A stretch of 64,000 nt of DNA from JAWMQL01 sp033283165 (lineage in GTDB: Bacteria; Pseudomonadota; Gammaproteobacteria; Pseudomonadales; Halieaceae), in the NCBI GenBank assembly GCA_033283165.1, contig JAWMQL010000003.1:806001-870000 (forward strand). Reading direction: 5' to 3'. Shown piece by piece: positions 27,342 to 35,599 of this stretch. The position numbers and the translations under genes are program-made. Below the pieces are notes generated by a model that was not told where the DNA came from, ran no database searches, and was given only the letters and a program-made list of their open reading frames with translations. Every line of letters begins with the position of its first letter. Position 1 is the stretch's first letter.

Positions 27342-29783
27342 ATGAAGCTCAACAGAACCGCGCTGGCCATTGCCTGCGCAGCCGCAACTTTTTCAACCTC
27401 TACCGCCTTTGCCCAGGGAATGCTGGAAGAAGTGGTAGTAACCGCCCAGAAACGCGCCCAGAGCGCCCAGGATATCGGTATCACGATGTCTACCATGGGT
27501 GGTGACGACATCCGCAACCTGGGGGTTTATGAGGCCTCAGGCCTGACCGATTTCGTCCCCAACATGGAGTTGTCCAACTCCGGCGACTCGGATATCCCCA
27601 TCTTTGTCGTACGGGGTGTGGGCCTGCAGGACTACAACACCAACAATACGCCCACCACCGCCGTGGTCGTGGACGATGTCTACCAGCCTTACGGCGTGTA
27701 CTCCGCGTTCTCCATGTTCGATAGCGAGCGGGTGGAAATCCTGAAAGGCCCACAGGGTGGTCTGTACGGCCGCAACTCCACCGGTGGCGCCATCAACTTC
27801 ATCTCCCGCAAGCCGAGCTTCGACGAGATGGAAGGCGACGCCGCCATCGACGCCGGCAAGTACGGCCTGCTGAACTTCCGCGGTGGTTTCAGCAGCCCAT
27901 TGGGCGACCGCGCCGCCCTGCGCATCGCGACCCAATACGACAGCAGCGATGGCTACTACTACAACACCCATCTGCGCCGGGATACCGGTGGCAAGGACAA
28001 GCTGCAGGCCCGCCTGACCCTGTCCGTCGATGTGACCGATACCCTGAGCGCGGACCTGCGTTATACCTATGGCCGGGACAAGAGTGAGATGGGCATTCCG
28101 GAACCTAACGGCTGGCTGGACCCGAACACTGCCTTCGGCCCGACCGGACTGGAAACCGCTGCGGGCCCGCTGCCCGACATCCTGGGCCCTAACCTGGCCC
28201 CCTGTGACGCTGCTGTGGCCACCGGCATTCCCGACAGCAGCTGTGTCAACCTGAACGGTGCCCGGGGAGACGGCCGCTACCGCGGTGCCGAGTCCCGGAA
28301 TCGCCACAACGACGATGAGTTCAATGCCGCCACCCTGAGCCTCAAGTGGGATATCGGCGAGGTCACCCTGGACTCCATCACCAATTTCACCACCCTGGAC
28401 TTCCTGCACCAGAACAACAGCGGCTCACTCGGTATTGGTCCGGACGAAGCCAATCGTGCGGATTGGGAAGCGGTGTCAGACGCTACCGGTCGAAACATCA
28501 ACTACGACGATACCTATATCACCCTCTACGATTCGGAAATGGAGTCCTGGTCCCAGGAGTTGCGCCTGTCGTCCAACAACATCGAGGGCTTCAACTGGAT
28601 GGTCGGTGTGGTCTACGCGAAAGACACCATCGACGAACTGCGCGATTGCAGCTTTGGCGCGCTGCTGTTCGCCGACCAGGTCGCTTTCCCCGGTTGCGGC
28701 TTTATGCCCTTCGAGCAGGATACCGAAGCCACCTCAATTTACGGCCAGGTCGTGTTCGACATCACCGATAACCTGACCCTGACCACGGACCTGCGCTACA
28801 CCCAGGAGAAGAAGGACTACGACGGTAGCACGAACCTTCACGACGGTGCCTGGGCCTACTACGCGTTCGGTTACGCGGCAAGTTACGAGGAAGCCCTGGC
28901 CATCTTCGGCGGCGACCCCAAGGCACCCCTGGTGCTGGCGGAAAACAAGACCGACTACGATCAGTCCGAGCCCTCCTGGAAGGTGAACCTGGACTACCAT
29001 GCCTTTGAAGATACGCTGCTGTACGCGAACATCGGCCGCAGCTTCAAGTCCGGCGGTTTCTTCGGCGGCTTCTTCTTCGACCCGCGCGGAGTGGAGTCCT
29101 ACGATCCGGAGACCAACACGGCCTACGAGGCGGGCTTCAAGTCCACCCTCGCCGATAACACCGTGCAGTTGAACGGCTCTGTCTTCTTCTACGACTACAA
29201 GGACTTCCAGTCACCCCTGGGTATTCCGGACCCGGCCAGTGGCGCGACCTTCTCCGGCCTGACCAACATGGGTGATGTGGAGACCTACGGTGCGGAACTG
29301 GATCTGCGCTGGGCGCCCATCTACGGGCTGGACCTGCGCGCCGCCGTCGGTTACCTGAACACCGAGATTGTCAAGGCGCCCCCGGGCCTGGGTGTGGTCC
29401 TCGACCTGCTGCAAAACCCGGTTGATGTGGAAGGCAACGAGTTGAACGACGCACCCCAGTGGAGCGCCAACCTGTTCGGCCGTTACGATTTCACCGTCAC
29501 CGATTCCATCAGCGCAGCGGTACAGGCTGATGTCAGCTGGACCGACGACTACTGGCTGGAAATCACCAACGAGCCCTACGCGGCGGAAGACGGTGTCGCA
29601 CTGGTGAATGCCCGGATCGAGCTGTACGCGGCTGATGAATCCAGCTGGCGCGTGGCGGCCTGGGGCAAAAACCTCACCGACAAGCAGTCTCGTACGGCCA
29701 CCAACTACGATGGCATCTTCAGTAACTACAGCTACTGGAGCGCGCCGCGCACCTACGGCGTGACCCTCTCCTACGAGTTCTGA
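27342..29783 (+). CDS. TonB-dependent outer-membrane receptor
   Basis: The 813-residue protein has a clear signal peptide (ALAIACAAATFSTSTAFAQ), then TonB box EEVVVTAQKRAQSAQDI. Plug motifs are VRGVGLQDYNTNNTPTTAVV and VEILKGPQGGLYGRNSTGGA, and the barrel closes with RTYGVTLSYEF (terminal Phe). This pattern (NTPTTAVVVDDVY, GPQGGLYGRNSTGGAIN) is common among receptors in sphingomonads and marine gammaproteobacteria with unknown organic ligands. GGGGGAG lies 7 nt before the ATG. It is followed by a strong intrinsic terminator, so it is probably transcribed alone. Confidence 0.95.
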   Translation: MKLNRTALAIACAAATFSTSTAFAQGMLEEVVVTAQKRAQSAQDIGITMSTMGGDDIRNLGVYEASGLTDFVPNMELSNSGDSDIPIFVVRGVGLQDYNTNNTPTTAVVVDDVYQPYGVYSAFSMFDSERVEILKGPQGGLYGRNSTGGAINFISRKPSFDEMEGDAAIDAGKYGLLNFRGGFSSPLGDRAALRIATQYDSSDGYYYNTHLRRDTGGKDKLQARLTLSVDVTDTLSADLRYTYGRDKSEMGIPEPNGWLDPNTAFGPTGLETAAGPLPDILGPNLAPCDAAVATGIPDSSCVNLNGARGDGRYRGAESRNRHNDDEFNAATLSLKWDIGEVTLDSITNFTTLDFLHQNNSGSLGIGPDEANRADWEAVSDATGRNINYDDTYITLYDSEMESWSQELRLSSNNIEGFNWMVGVVYAKDTIDELRDCSFGALLFADQVAFPGCGFMPFEQDTEATSIYGQVVFDITDNLTLTTDLRYTQEKKDYDGSTNLHDGAWAYYAFGYAASYEEALAIFGGDPKAPLVLAENKTDYDQSEPSWKVNLDYHAFEDTLLYANIGRSFKSGGFFGGFFFDPRGVESYDPETNTAYEAGFKSTLADNTVQLNGSVFFYDYKDFQSPLGIPDPASGATFSGLTNMGDVETYGAELDLRWAPIYGLDLRAAVGYLNTEIVKAPPGLGVVLDLLQNPVDVEGNELNDAPQWSANLFGRYDFTVTDSISAAVQADVSWTDDYWLEITNEPYAAEDGVALVNARIELYAADESSWRVAAWGKNLTDKQSRTATNYDGIFSNYSYWSAPRTYGVTLSYEF

Positions 29784-29810
29784 CCGCAACGGCAGAACCT
29801 CTGAGGATCA

Positions 29811-29841
29811 AAAGGCGGCTTGCTTGCAAGCCGCCTTTTTT
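29811..29841 (+). terminator. Rho-independent terminator after the TonB receptor
   Basis: A perfect 12-bp stem AAAGGCGGCTTG / CAAGCCGCCTTT with a CTTG loop (29811-29838) runs into a six-T tract (29836-29841). It lies 27 bp after the receptor stop. Confidence 0.93.
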
Positions 29842-29842
29842 A

Positions 29843-29982
29843 TGTACAGGATGTACGGTATGTCGCGGGAGCCATGGATGGCGAGAGCGGCGAATGTACA
29901 GGATGTACGGTATGTCGCGGGAGCCATGGATGGCGAGAGCGGCGAATGTACAGGATGTACGGTATGTCGCGGGAGCCATGGA
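29843..29982. repeat. 52-bp tandem repeat, 2.7 copies
   Basis: Copies lie at 29843-29894, 29895-29946 and a partial third at 29947-29982. Each contains the near-dyad TGTACAGGATGTAC and a CCATGG core. The three are identical as far as they run. They sit between a terminator and the LLM oxidoreductase gene. Their open frames are not convincing coding sequence. Confidence 0.9.
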
Positions 29983-30009
29983 CAGCGGGGCACGCACGAA
30001 GGACGAACA

Positions 30010-30930
30010 ATGAAGCTGGCATTTTCCATGCCGCACATGGTGCGGGTGAAGGCGATGACACAGCCCTGGGAAGCGGCGGTAACCGGTGCGGACCAGACGC
30101 GGCTGGCAAAGTTGGCCGAACGCCTTGGCTACGAGATGATCGCCGTACCGGAGCACCATGTGGTGCCACAGTCGCACAGGGAGTTGTCCGGCCCACACTA
30201 CTTCAACGCGATCACCGCCATGTCATACTGGGCGGGGGCAACCGGGTCAATCCGGGTCAACAGCTGTATCACCATCCTCCCTTTGCAGCACCCCATCATC
30301 ACGGCCAAGGCCCTTGCCACCATGGACTGGCTGTCCAGTGGTCGGGTCACGGTTACCTTCGCGGTTGGCTGGTTGCAGGGTGAATTCGAGGCCCTGGGCG
30401 TCGATTATCATCAACGAGGCGCGATCAGCGAAGAGTATATCCAGGCCATCATCGAACTCTGGACGGCGGACAATCCCGAGTTCGAGGGCAGGTACGTCTC
30501 CTTCCGGGATATCGCCTTCGAGCCCCGCTGTGTCCAGAAACCGCATCTGCCGGTCTGGTTCGGCGGGGACGCCGATGCCGTGCTGCGGCGCACCGCCCGT
30601 TACGCCAGCGGGTGGTGGCCCTTCCTCACCCCACCCGAGGAAATCCCGGCCAGGATCGACTTCATCAGGTCACAGCCGGACTACAATGGCCAATTGACCG
30701 ATGTATTCTACGGTTTCGCCACGTCCCGGGTCGGGGAAGGCCACGTCGAGCAGGAGGACCCCCGTGCCAGGCCCGGCATGACGAAGCAGGAGATTATCGA
30801 TCGCCTGTGCTGGCTCGGGGAACTGGGAATCACCTGGAGTTCGGTGCCGATCCCGAAGGTGCAGTGTATTGAAGACTATTGCGACTACGCGCAGTGGGTT
30901 GCCGAAGAGATCATGCCCGCGGTGAAATGA
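30010..30930 (+). CDS. LLM-class flavin/F420-dependent oxidoreductase
   Basis: The 306-residue luciferase-like TIM-barrel monooxygenase or dehydrogenase starts at ATG 30010 with AAGGA about 6-8 nt upstream; an in-frame upstream extension lies in the tandem repeats and is rejected. Family signs are LAERLGYEMIAVPEHHVVPQ, VNSCITILPLQHPIITAKAL and TMDWLSSGRVTVTFAVGWLQ GEFEALG, with PVWFGGDADAVLRRTARYAS in the C-terminal half. The reaction is unknown. SDR and MFS genes follow at short distance on the same strand, so a small catabolic or transport operon is likely. Confidence 0.9.
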   Translation: MKLAFSMPHMVRVKAMTQPWEAAVTGADQTRLAKLAERLGYEMIAVPEHHVVPQSHRELSGPHYFNAITAMSYWAGATGSIRVNSCITILPLQHPIITAKALATMDWLSSGRVTVTFAVGWLQGEFEALGVDYHQRGAISEEYIQAIIELWTADNPEFEGRYVSFRDIAFEPRCVQKPHLPVWFGGDADAVLRRTARYASGWWPFLTPPEEIPARIDFIRSQPDYNGQLTDVFYGFATSRVGEGHVEQEDPRARPGMTKQEIIDRLCWLGELGITWSSVPIPKVQCIEDYCDYAQWVAEEIMPAVK

Positions 30931-30995
30931 CCTCCGGAGTTCGAGTTCACGACAACAACCCTCTTCTACAGTGGACTGAGTAAGAAGGAACCTCC

Positions 30996-31739
30996 ATGGA
31001 CAGCGAATACAGCAACAAAGTGGCACTTGTCACCGGCGGTGGCCGCGGCTTTGGCAAGGCCTTTGGTTTCGCCCTGGCCGAAAAAGGCGCAACCGTATTC
31101 CTGATCGACCGGGATGGCGCCGCGGCGGAGAACGCAGCCGCGGAAATTGGTGATTCAGCTTCGGGATTGGCGGCTGATGTCACCGACGAAGCCCGCATAA
31201 AAGAGATTTGTGCGGATATCACCGGCCAATGCGGCGGCATCGACATTCTCGTCAACAACGCAGGACTTCACAGCCAGGAATACAGCCGGCCCCTGGCCGA
31301 GATGGGCGTGGAGAAAATTCGCCGGCTGTTCGATGTCAACGTCGTCGGCACCGCCAACTGTACCCTGGCGGCGGCCCCCTGCATGGCGCAGCGTGTGGGG
31401 GCAAGCATTGTCAATATCGCGTCGGCCGCTGCTTTTTCGGGTGGCGGTTACGGCACCTCGAAACTCGCCGTCATTGGACTTACCATGACATTTGCAAGGG
31501 AACTGGCGGCAGACGGCATACGCGTCAATGCCATCGCACCGGGGGTCATATTAACGGACACCATCCGCACGGAAATGCCGGCTGATACACTGTCCCGGGT
31601 CAAATCCATGCAGTTCCTTTCCACCGACGGTGAAGAGCAGGATATCGTCGACGCGATGCTGTTTCTCACGTCTCCAGCGGCAAAATTCATCACCGGGGAA
31701 ACCCTGCGGGTAACCGGGGGCTTTGCCGCAGGCATCTAG
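30996..31739 (+). CDS. Short-chain dehydrogenase/reductase
   Basis: The 247-residue classical SDR has the cofactor loop TGGGRGFG (near residue 13), the LVNNAG stabilising motif, Ser in IASAAAF and the catalytic pair in GYGTSK (Tyr-x3-Lys). Asp in LIDRD after the second strand suggests NAD preference. The stop overlaps the start of the MFS gene by one base. The substrate is unknown, probably an alcohol or ketone formed with the adjoining LLM enzyme. Confidence 0.93.
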   Translation: MDSEYSNKVALVTGGGRGFGKAFGFALAEKGATVFLIDRDGAAAENAAAEIGDSASGLAADVTDEARIKEICADITGQCGGIDILVNNAGLHSQEYSRPLAEMGVEKIRRLFDVNVVGTANCTLAAAPCMAQRVGASIVNIASAAAFSGGGYGTSKLAVIGLTMTFARELAADGIRVNAIAPGVILTDTIRTEMPADTLSRVKSMQFLSTDGEEQDIVDAMLFLTSPAAKFITGETLRVTGGFAAGI

Positions 31740-33073
31740 TGAAAGCGACGGTTCTCAAAAAAAAGGAAACGGGCCTGGATCAGTTAACTTTGTCAGCAAA
31801 GCAGGAGTGGCGCGCCGGTTGGACGCTAGTGCTGGCCGCGTCCCTCGGCTTTTCTTTCTATTCGGTGATGCTCGCCAGCACCGGATTGTTCATGGGGCCA
31901 TTGGGTGAGGAGTTCGGCTGGAGCCGCACTCTGCTGTCTTCCGGCCCGTCCATTGCAACTATCATGACGGCACTGCTGGGTCCTCTCCTGGGCATGCTGA
32001 TAGACCGTTTCGGCACACGACGTGTAGCACTCCCCGGCCTGGTGCTGACAACCGTCTCGATTGCCTCCTTCAGTCTGCTCGGCGGCTCACAGGTACAGTG
32101 GGTAGTCCTGTGGGTCCTGTTCGGCGTCGTGTCGGTCAGCATCAAGTCGACAGCCTGGACAACCGCTGTGGTCGGCGTATTCAAGAAATCCCGCGGACTG
32201 GCACTGGGACTGACCCTGTCGGGCACAGCCGTTGCCCAGAGTGCGGTGCCACCGCTCGGCAATTACCTGATTACCGAGTTTGGCTGGCGGGCTGGCTTCG
32301 TCTGGCTCGGTATGGGCTGGGGCGGCATCACCCTGGTCATGTGTCTGCTGTTTTTGTTCGACGCGCGTGACCGGGTCGCCCGGAAACGCAAAGCAGACAT
32401 ACGCGCCGGGCGGGAGCCTGGTCGGGAGTCACCCGCCATCGAGCTTTCCGGCCTGACGATTCCCCAGGCCTGGCGGGACTCGGCGATCTGGCGGCTCGCC
32501 ATTTCCAATTTCATCGTCATGGTGCTGACCATGGGGCTGGCCATCCACCTGTTTCCCATTCTCACCGAGGCGGGCGTCTCGCGGTCCAATGCCGCCTGGC
32601 TCGTCGGTCTTTCAGGCATCGCCGGCATAGTCGGCAAACTGGTCACGGGCGTACTGCTGGACCGATTCCGACCCAACTGGATTGGCGGTGTTACGCTGGG
32701 AGCGGCGGCTTTGGCCTTTGCCCTCCTGCTGGACGGGATACGCTCCCCCACGATGATTCTCATTGCGCTGCTGGTGAACGGCTACGCCGCAGGCACCAAG
32801 ACCCACATCACCGGCTTTCTGACGGCAGGCTACGCTGGTATGAAGAATTTTGGGGCAATTTATGGCGTGATGTCGTCTTTGATGGCGCTTGCCGCGGGCA
32901 TGGGGCCCATGCTGGCCGGCCTGATCTATGACCTGTCGGGCGACTATCGCTTATTCCTGATTGCCGGCACCGTGGGGTGTGCCCTGGGCGGGCTACTGAT
33001 CGTCAGTATGCCGCCCTACCCTGACTGGGATCAGCAGGGGGAAACGCAGGGGGCAGCGGGCCGGGTGCAGTGA
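31739..33073 (+). CDS. Major facilitator superfamily transporter
   Basis: The 444-residue protein starts at GTG 31739, overlapping the SDR stop (TAGTG). Twelve hydrophobic segments are visible in two halves, with the loop LGMLIDRFGTRRVALPGL between helices 2 and 3 and its counterpart VTGVLLDRFRPNW in the second half. The pattern resembles oxalate/formate or monocarboxylate antiporters (MCT-like). It probably moves a small organic acid linked to the LLM-SDR pair. It is convergent with the molybdopterin oxidoreductase gene. Confidence 0.92.
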   Translation: MKATVLKKKETGLDQLTLSAKQEWRAGWTLVLAASLGFSFYSVMLASTGLFMGPLGEEFGWSRTLLSSGPSIATIMTALLGPLLGMLIDRFGTRRVALPGLVLTTVSIASFSLLGGSQVQWVVLWVLFGVVSVSIKSTAWTTAVVGVFKKSRGLALGLTLSGTAVAQSAVPPLGNYLITEFGWRAGFVWLGMGWGGITLVMCLLFLFDARDRVARKRKADIRAGREPGRESPAIELSGLTIPQAWRDSAIWRLAISNFIVMVLTMGLAIHLFPILTEAGVSRSNAAWLVGLSGIAGIVGKLVTGVLLDRFRPNWIGGVTLGAAALAFALLLDGIRSPTMILIALLVNGYAAGTKTHITGFLTAGYAGMKNFGAIYGVMSSLMALAAGMGPMLAGLIYDLSGDYRLFLIAGTVGCALGGLLIVSMPPYPDWDQQGETQGAAGRVQ

Positions 33074-33087
33074 CGCCAGCCCGGCCG

Positions 33088-35205
33088 TCATGGCTCCGGC
33101 TTCTCCAGGGAAACCGGAATCGCGCTCATCCGCGGCATGGCATTGATACTGGCCAGATTCCGATCGGTACTGATCAACAGGTTGGTATTACTGCCCACCT
33201 CGTCGTATTCGCCCTCGCCCGGTAACTGGCCGAAACCGTGGGTTATGGATACAACCCCCGGACGCAGGTCCGGGTCAAGCTCCGCGCGGGCGGCGATCAC
33301 CCCATGGTCAGAGCGTATGCTCACCGGGTCACCGTTAGCCAGGCCTTCGCGCCGCATGTCCCGGGAATTGAGGTAGGCGCGGTTGGAGCTGATCCGCTGG
33401 CGGATCGAAGGCAGGTCGCGGCAGGCGGAATTGAGGGTATCGCGGTGCCGCCGCACGGCCATGCGGTAGGGACGACCCGGCTCCTGCGCGGCTCCGTAAG
33501 CCTGCGCCAGTTCCCGGGCGACATCGTCGGGCATCAGCGCAAAGCGGTGGCTGTTATCTGCGGGTGTGGGCGCCAGCACCTGCTGCTCCTCGATGTACAG
33601 GCCCCGCTCCGCGGTCCGGATTTTTTCAAAGGGCACCGCAGCATGGCGGGCGGCGATAGCCAGCAGCGCCTCGGTGTCCGGTGCGGTGGTCATATCCAGC
33701 GCCTGCTCCCAGTAGTTCAGGGTCACGCCCAGGCGCCTGGCCAGTGACCAGAAATAGTAGTGGTCGTCCCGCACGTCCGATCCCGCAGGTGGCGAGGCGA
33801 CCGCCGGGGTGAAGCGGGTATAGGCCTCGGGGGTGACCAGTTCCTCGTACAGAAATAACGGCAGATCGGCGCGCTCGTACTGCAGCGTCGGCGGCAGGAT
33901 ATAGTCTGACAGCTGCGCGGTCGTGGTCATGGTCGGCTCGACGGTGACCAGCAGTTCCAGCGACTCCAGTGCGCGCACGATCTTGTGCTGGTCGGGCACC
34001 GCCGAGGCCGGGTTGCCGCCGTGCACGATCAGGCACCGCACCCGACCCTCCCCCGGCTGCAGGATTTCATCGGCGAGAATGCCGGTGGGCAACTCCCCGT
34101 CGATCAGCCCGTAATCGCCAATACGGCTCTTGTAGCCCTGCTCCCACCAGCGCGGCGCCGGCACGACTTGCGCGGCCCGCGGGTAGCGCGCCTTGATTGC
34201 GCCCGGGTTGGGCACGGTTTCGCCGGCCCGCACGAAACGGCCGCAAATCACGTTCAGCGCCTCGATCAGGTGTTCCGCCAGGTTTGGAAACGGCGCCATA
34301 TCCGGCCCCGTGGCGCTGGAGGCGGCACCTCTACTGGCGTCGTGGGCGAAAACGCGCGCGGCCTCGTGCAGGGTATCCACCGGGACGTCTGCCCGGGCCG
34401 CCACATGGTCCGGATCGAAAGGCGCCACCGCCCGGCGCAGTGCCTCCAGGTCATCGGCGTGCTGGTCGCAGAACGCGCGATCCTCCCAGCCCTGCGCCAG
34501 GATGATATGAATCAGGCCCGCCAGTACGGCCACGTCCTCACCGGGTAAGGGCTGCAGGAGTACATCGGCAAACCGCGCTGTCTCCGTGCGGCGCGGGTCA
34601 ATGACGATCAGCTTCATGCCGCGCGCCCTGGCGTCTTTCAGACGCTTCAACGGATTGCGGTTATCAAAATTGTTAGTGCTGATGGTAACCAGCGGATTGG
34701 CCCCGACCAGCAGGCAGACATCACCGCGGTTGAAGGGGTCCCTGCCCCCGGGCCAGATGCCGATGCGGCCCAGGGCGACGGCTTTCGAGGACTGGTCAAT
34801 GGTCACCGAGGAAAAAGCCTTCGGGCTGCCGATCGCCGCCAGCAACTCGTTCATCATCGTGACCGAGGACGAGGTAAAGAAGGCGCCCCCGCCTTTGTAA
34901 CCGGCCACGGCCTCCGCACCGTCCCGCTCGATAATCGCTGCCATGGCAGCGGCAATTTCATCCAGGGCCTGCTCGGTGGGTATGGGATTGAAGCTGCCGT
35001 CGGGCTGACGCTTCAGCGGCTGCAGAATACGATCGGGACTGTTGTGGGCCTCGGTGGATTTCATGCCCTTGAAACAGGCGTAACCCATGGTCTGTGGATC
35101 GTGGTGATCGCCGCGGATATCCACCAGCCTTCCCGCGTCGTCGGTGGTGACCACCACCCCACAGTGGCCCATGCACAGGCGGCAGAACGACAGCTGTCGG
35201 GTCAC
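33088..35205 (-). CDS. Molybdopterin-dependent oxidoreductase (DMSO reductase family)
   Basis: The product of about 705 residues starts with an iron-sulfur motif CRLCMGHCGVVV...GYACFKG (Cys-x2-Cys-x3-Cys-x~27-Cys). It then has molybdopterin contacts (VTIDQSSKAVALGRIG, LVGANPLVTIS, IDPRRTETARFADVLLQ, VHGGNPASAVPDQ). The C-terminal molydop-binding domain is present (YLNSRDMRREGLANGDPVSI). No Tat signal is seen, so it is probably cytoplasmic. GTG 35205 is chosen because it lies 10 nt after the upstream stop; ATG 35265 would overlap that gene by 50 bp. It is the last gene of the Rieske/GcvT operon and may oxidise a pathway intermediate. Confidence 0.9.
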   Translation of the reverse strand: MTRQLSFCRLCMGHCGVVVTTDDAGRLVDIRGDHHDPQTMGYACFKGMKSTEAHNSPDRILQPLKRQPDGSFNPIPTEQALDEIAAAMAAIIERDGAEAVAGYKGGGAFFTSSSVTMMNELLAAIGSPKAFSSVTIDQSSKAVALGRIGIWPGGRDPFNRGDVCLLVGANPLVTISTNNFDNRNPLKRLKDARARGMKLIVIDPRRTETARFADVLLQPLPGEDVAVLAGLIHIILAQGWEDRAFCDQHADDLEALRRAVAPFDPDHVAARADVPVDTLHEAARVFAHDASRGAASSATGPDMAPFPNLAEHLIEALNVICGRFVRAGETVPNPGAIKARYPRAAQVVPAPRWWEQGYKSRIGDYGLIDGELPTGILADEILQPGEGRVRCLIVHGGNPASAVPDQHKIVRALESLELLVTVEPTMTTTAQLSDYILPPTLQYERADLPLFLYEELVTPEAYTRFTPAVASPPAGSDVRDDHYYFWSLARRLGVTLNYWEQALDMTTAPDTEALLAIAARHAAVPFEKIRTAERGLYIEEQQVLAPTPADNSHRFALMPDDVARELAQAYGAAQEPGRPYRMAVRRHRDTLNSACRDLPSIRQRISSNRAYLNSRDMRREGLANGDPVSIRSDHGVIAARAELDPDLRPGVVSITHGFGQLPGEGEYDEVGSNTNLLISTDRNLASINAMPRMSAIPVSLEKPEP

Positions 35206-35215
35206 GGTGACGGAC

Positions 35216-35599
35216 CTATTGACCGTCCTGCAGGGCGGTGAACGGCGCCATGTCGAAGTAGTCACGCCAGGCGCTGATCCTGCCGTCGCGGAATTCGAAT
35301 ACGCCCATGACCGGTAGTTCGACAGTCTGGTCTCCCATCGTGATGATGTCGGTGCGCTCGTTCATCACGATGCCGTCGGCTCCCTCCACCTGGTGGTGAA
35401 CCACGAAATTGATGCTGCTGGCCGCGCCGATAAACCCCTCGATGAACGCCCGGATGTTGTCCTTACCCACATTGGGTGGACCCATGGGGATATTGGTGTA
35501 GGCTGCGTCGTCGGTGAAAAAGCCCATAATGGCGTCCAGGTCCAGTGCGTTCCAGGCCTCAATAAAGTCGTCTGTGATCGCGGCGTTGTTCATATTCAT
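35216..35599 (-). CDS. Limonene-1,2-epoxide hydrolase-like (NTF2-fold) protein
   Basis: The 127-residue protein has the LEH ending GVFEFRDGRISAWRDYFD. All five residues of the limonene epoxide hydrolase active site have counterparts: Tyr34 and Asn36 (AYTNIP), Arg82 and Asp84 (NERTDI) and Asp113 (WRDYFD). Full retention argues for an enzyme adding water to an epoxide or a related substrate rather than a non-catalytic NTF2 protein. AAGGA lies about 6 nt before ATG 35599. The start overlaps the Rieske oxygenase stop by 4 bp, so it is translationally coupled to it. Confidence 0.85.
   Translation of the reverse strand: MNMNNAAITDDFIEAWNALDLDAIMGFFTDDAAYTNIPMGPPNVGKDNIRAFIEGFIGAASSINFVVHHQVEGADGIVMNERTDIITMGDQTVELPVMGVFEFRDGRISAWRDYFDMAPFTALQDGQ

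Noticed and set aside
29843..29982. CRISPR array
   Set aside because: Repeats are contiguous with no spacers, there are fewer than three full units and no cas genes are near.
29824..30009. In-frame N-terminal extension of the LLM oxidoreductase through the 52-bp repeats
   Set aside because: A ribosome-binding site and the family N-terminus mark the start at 30010; the extension is repeat-derived.
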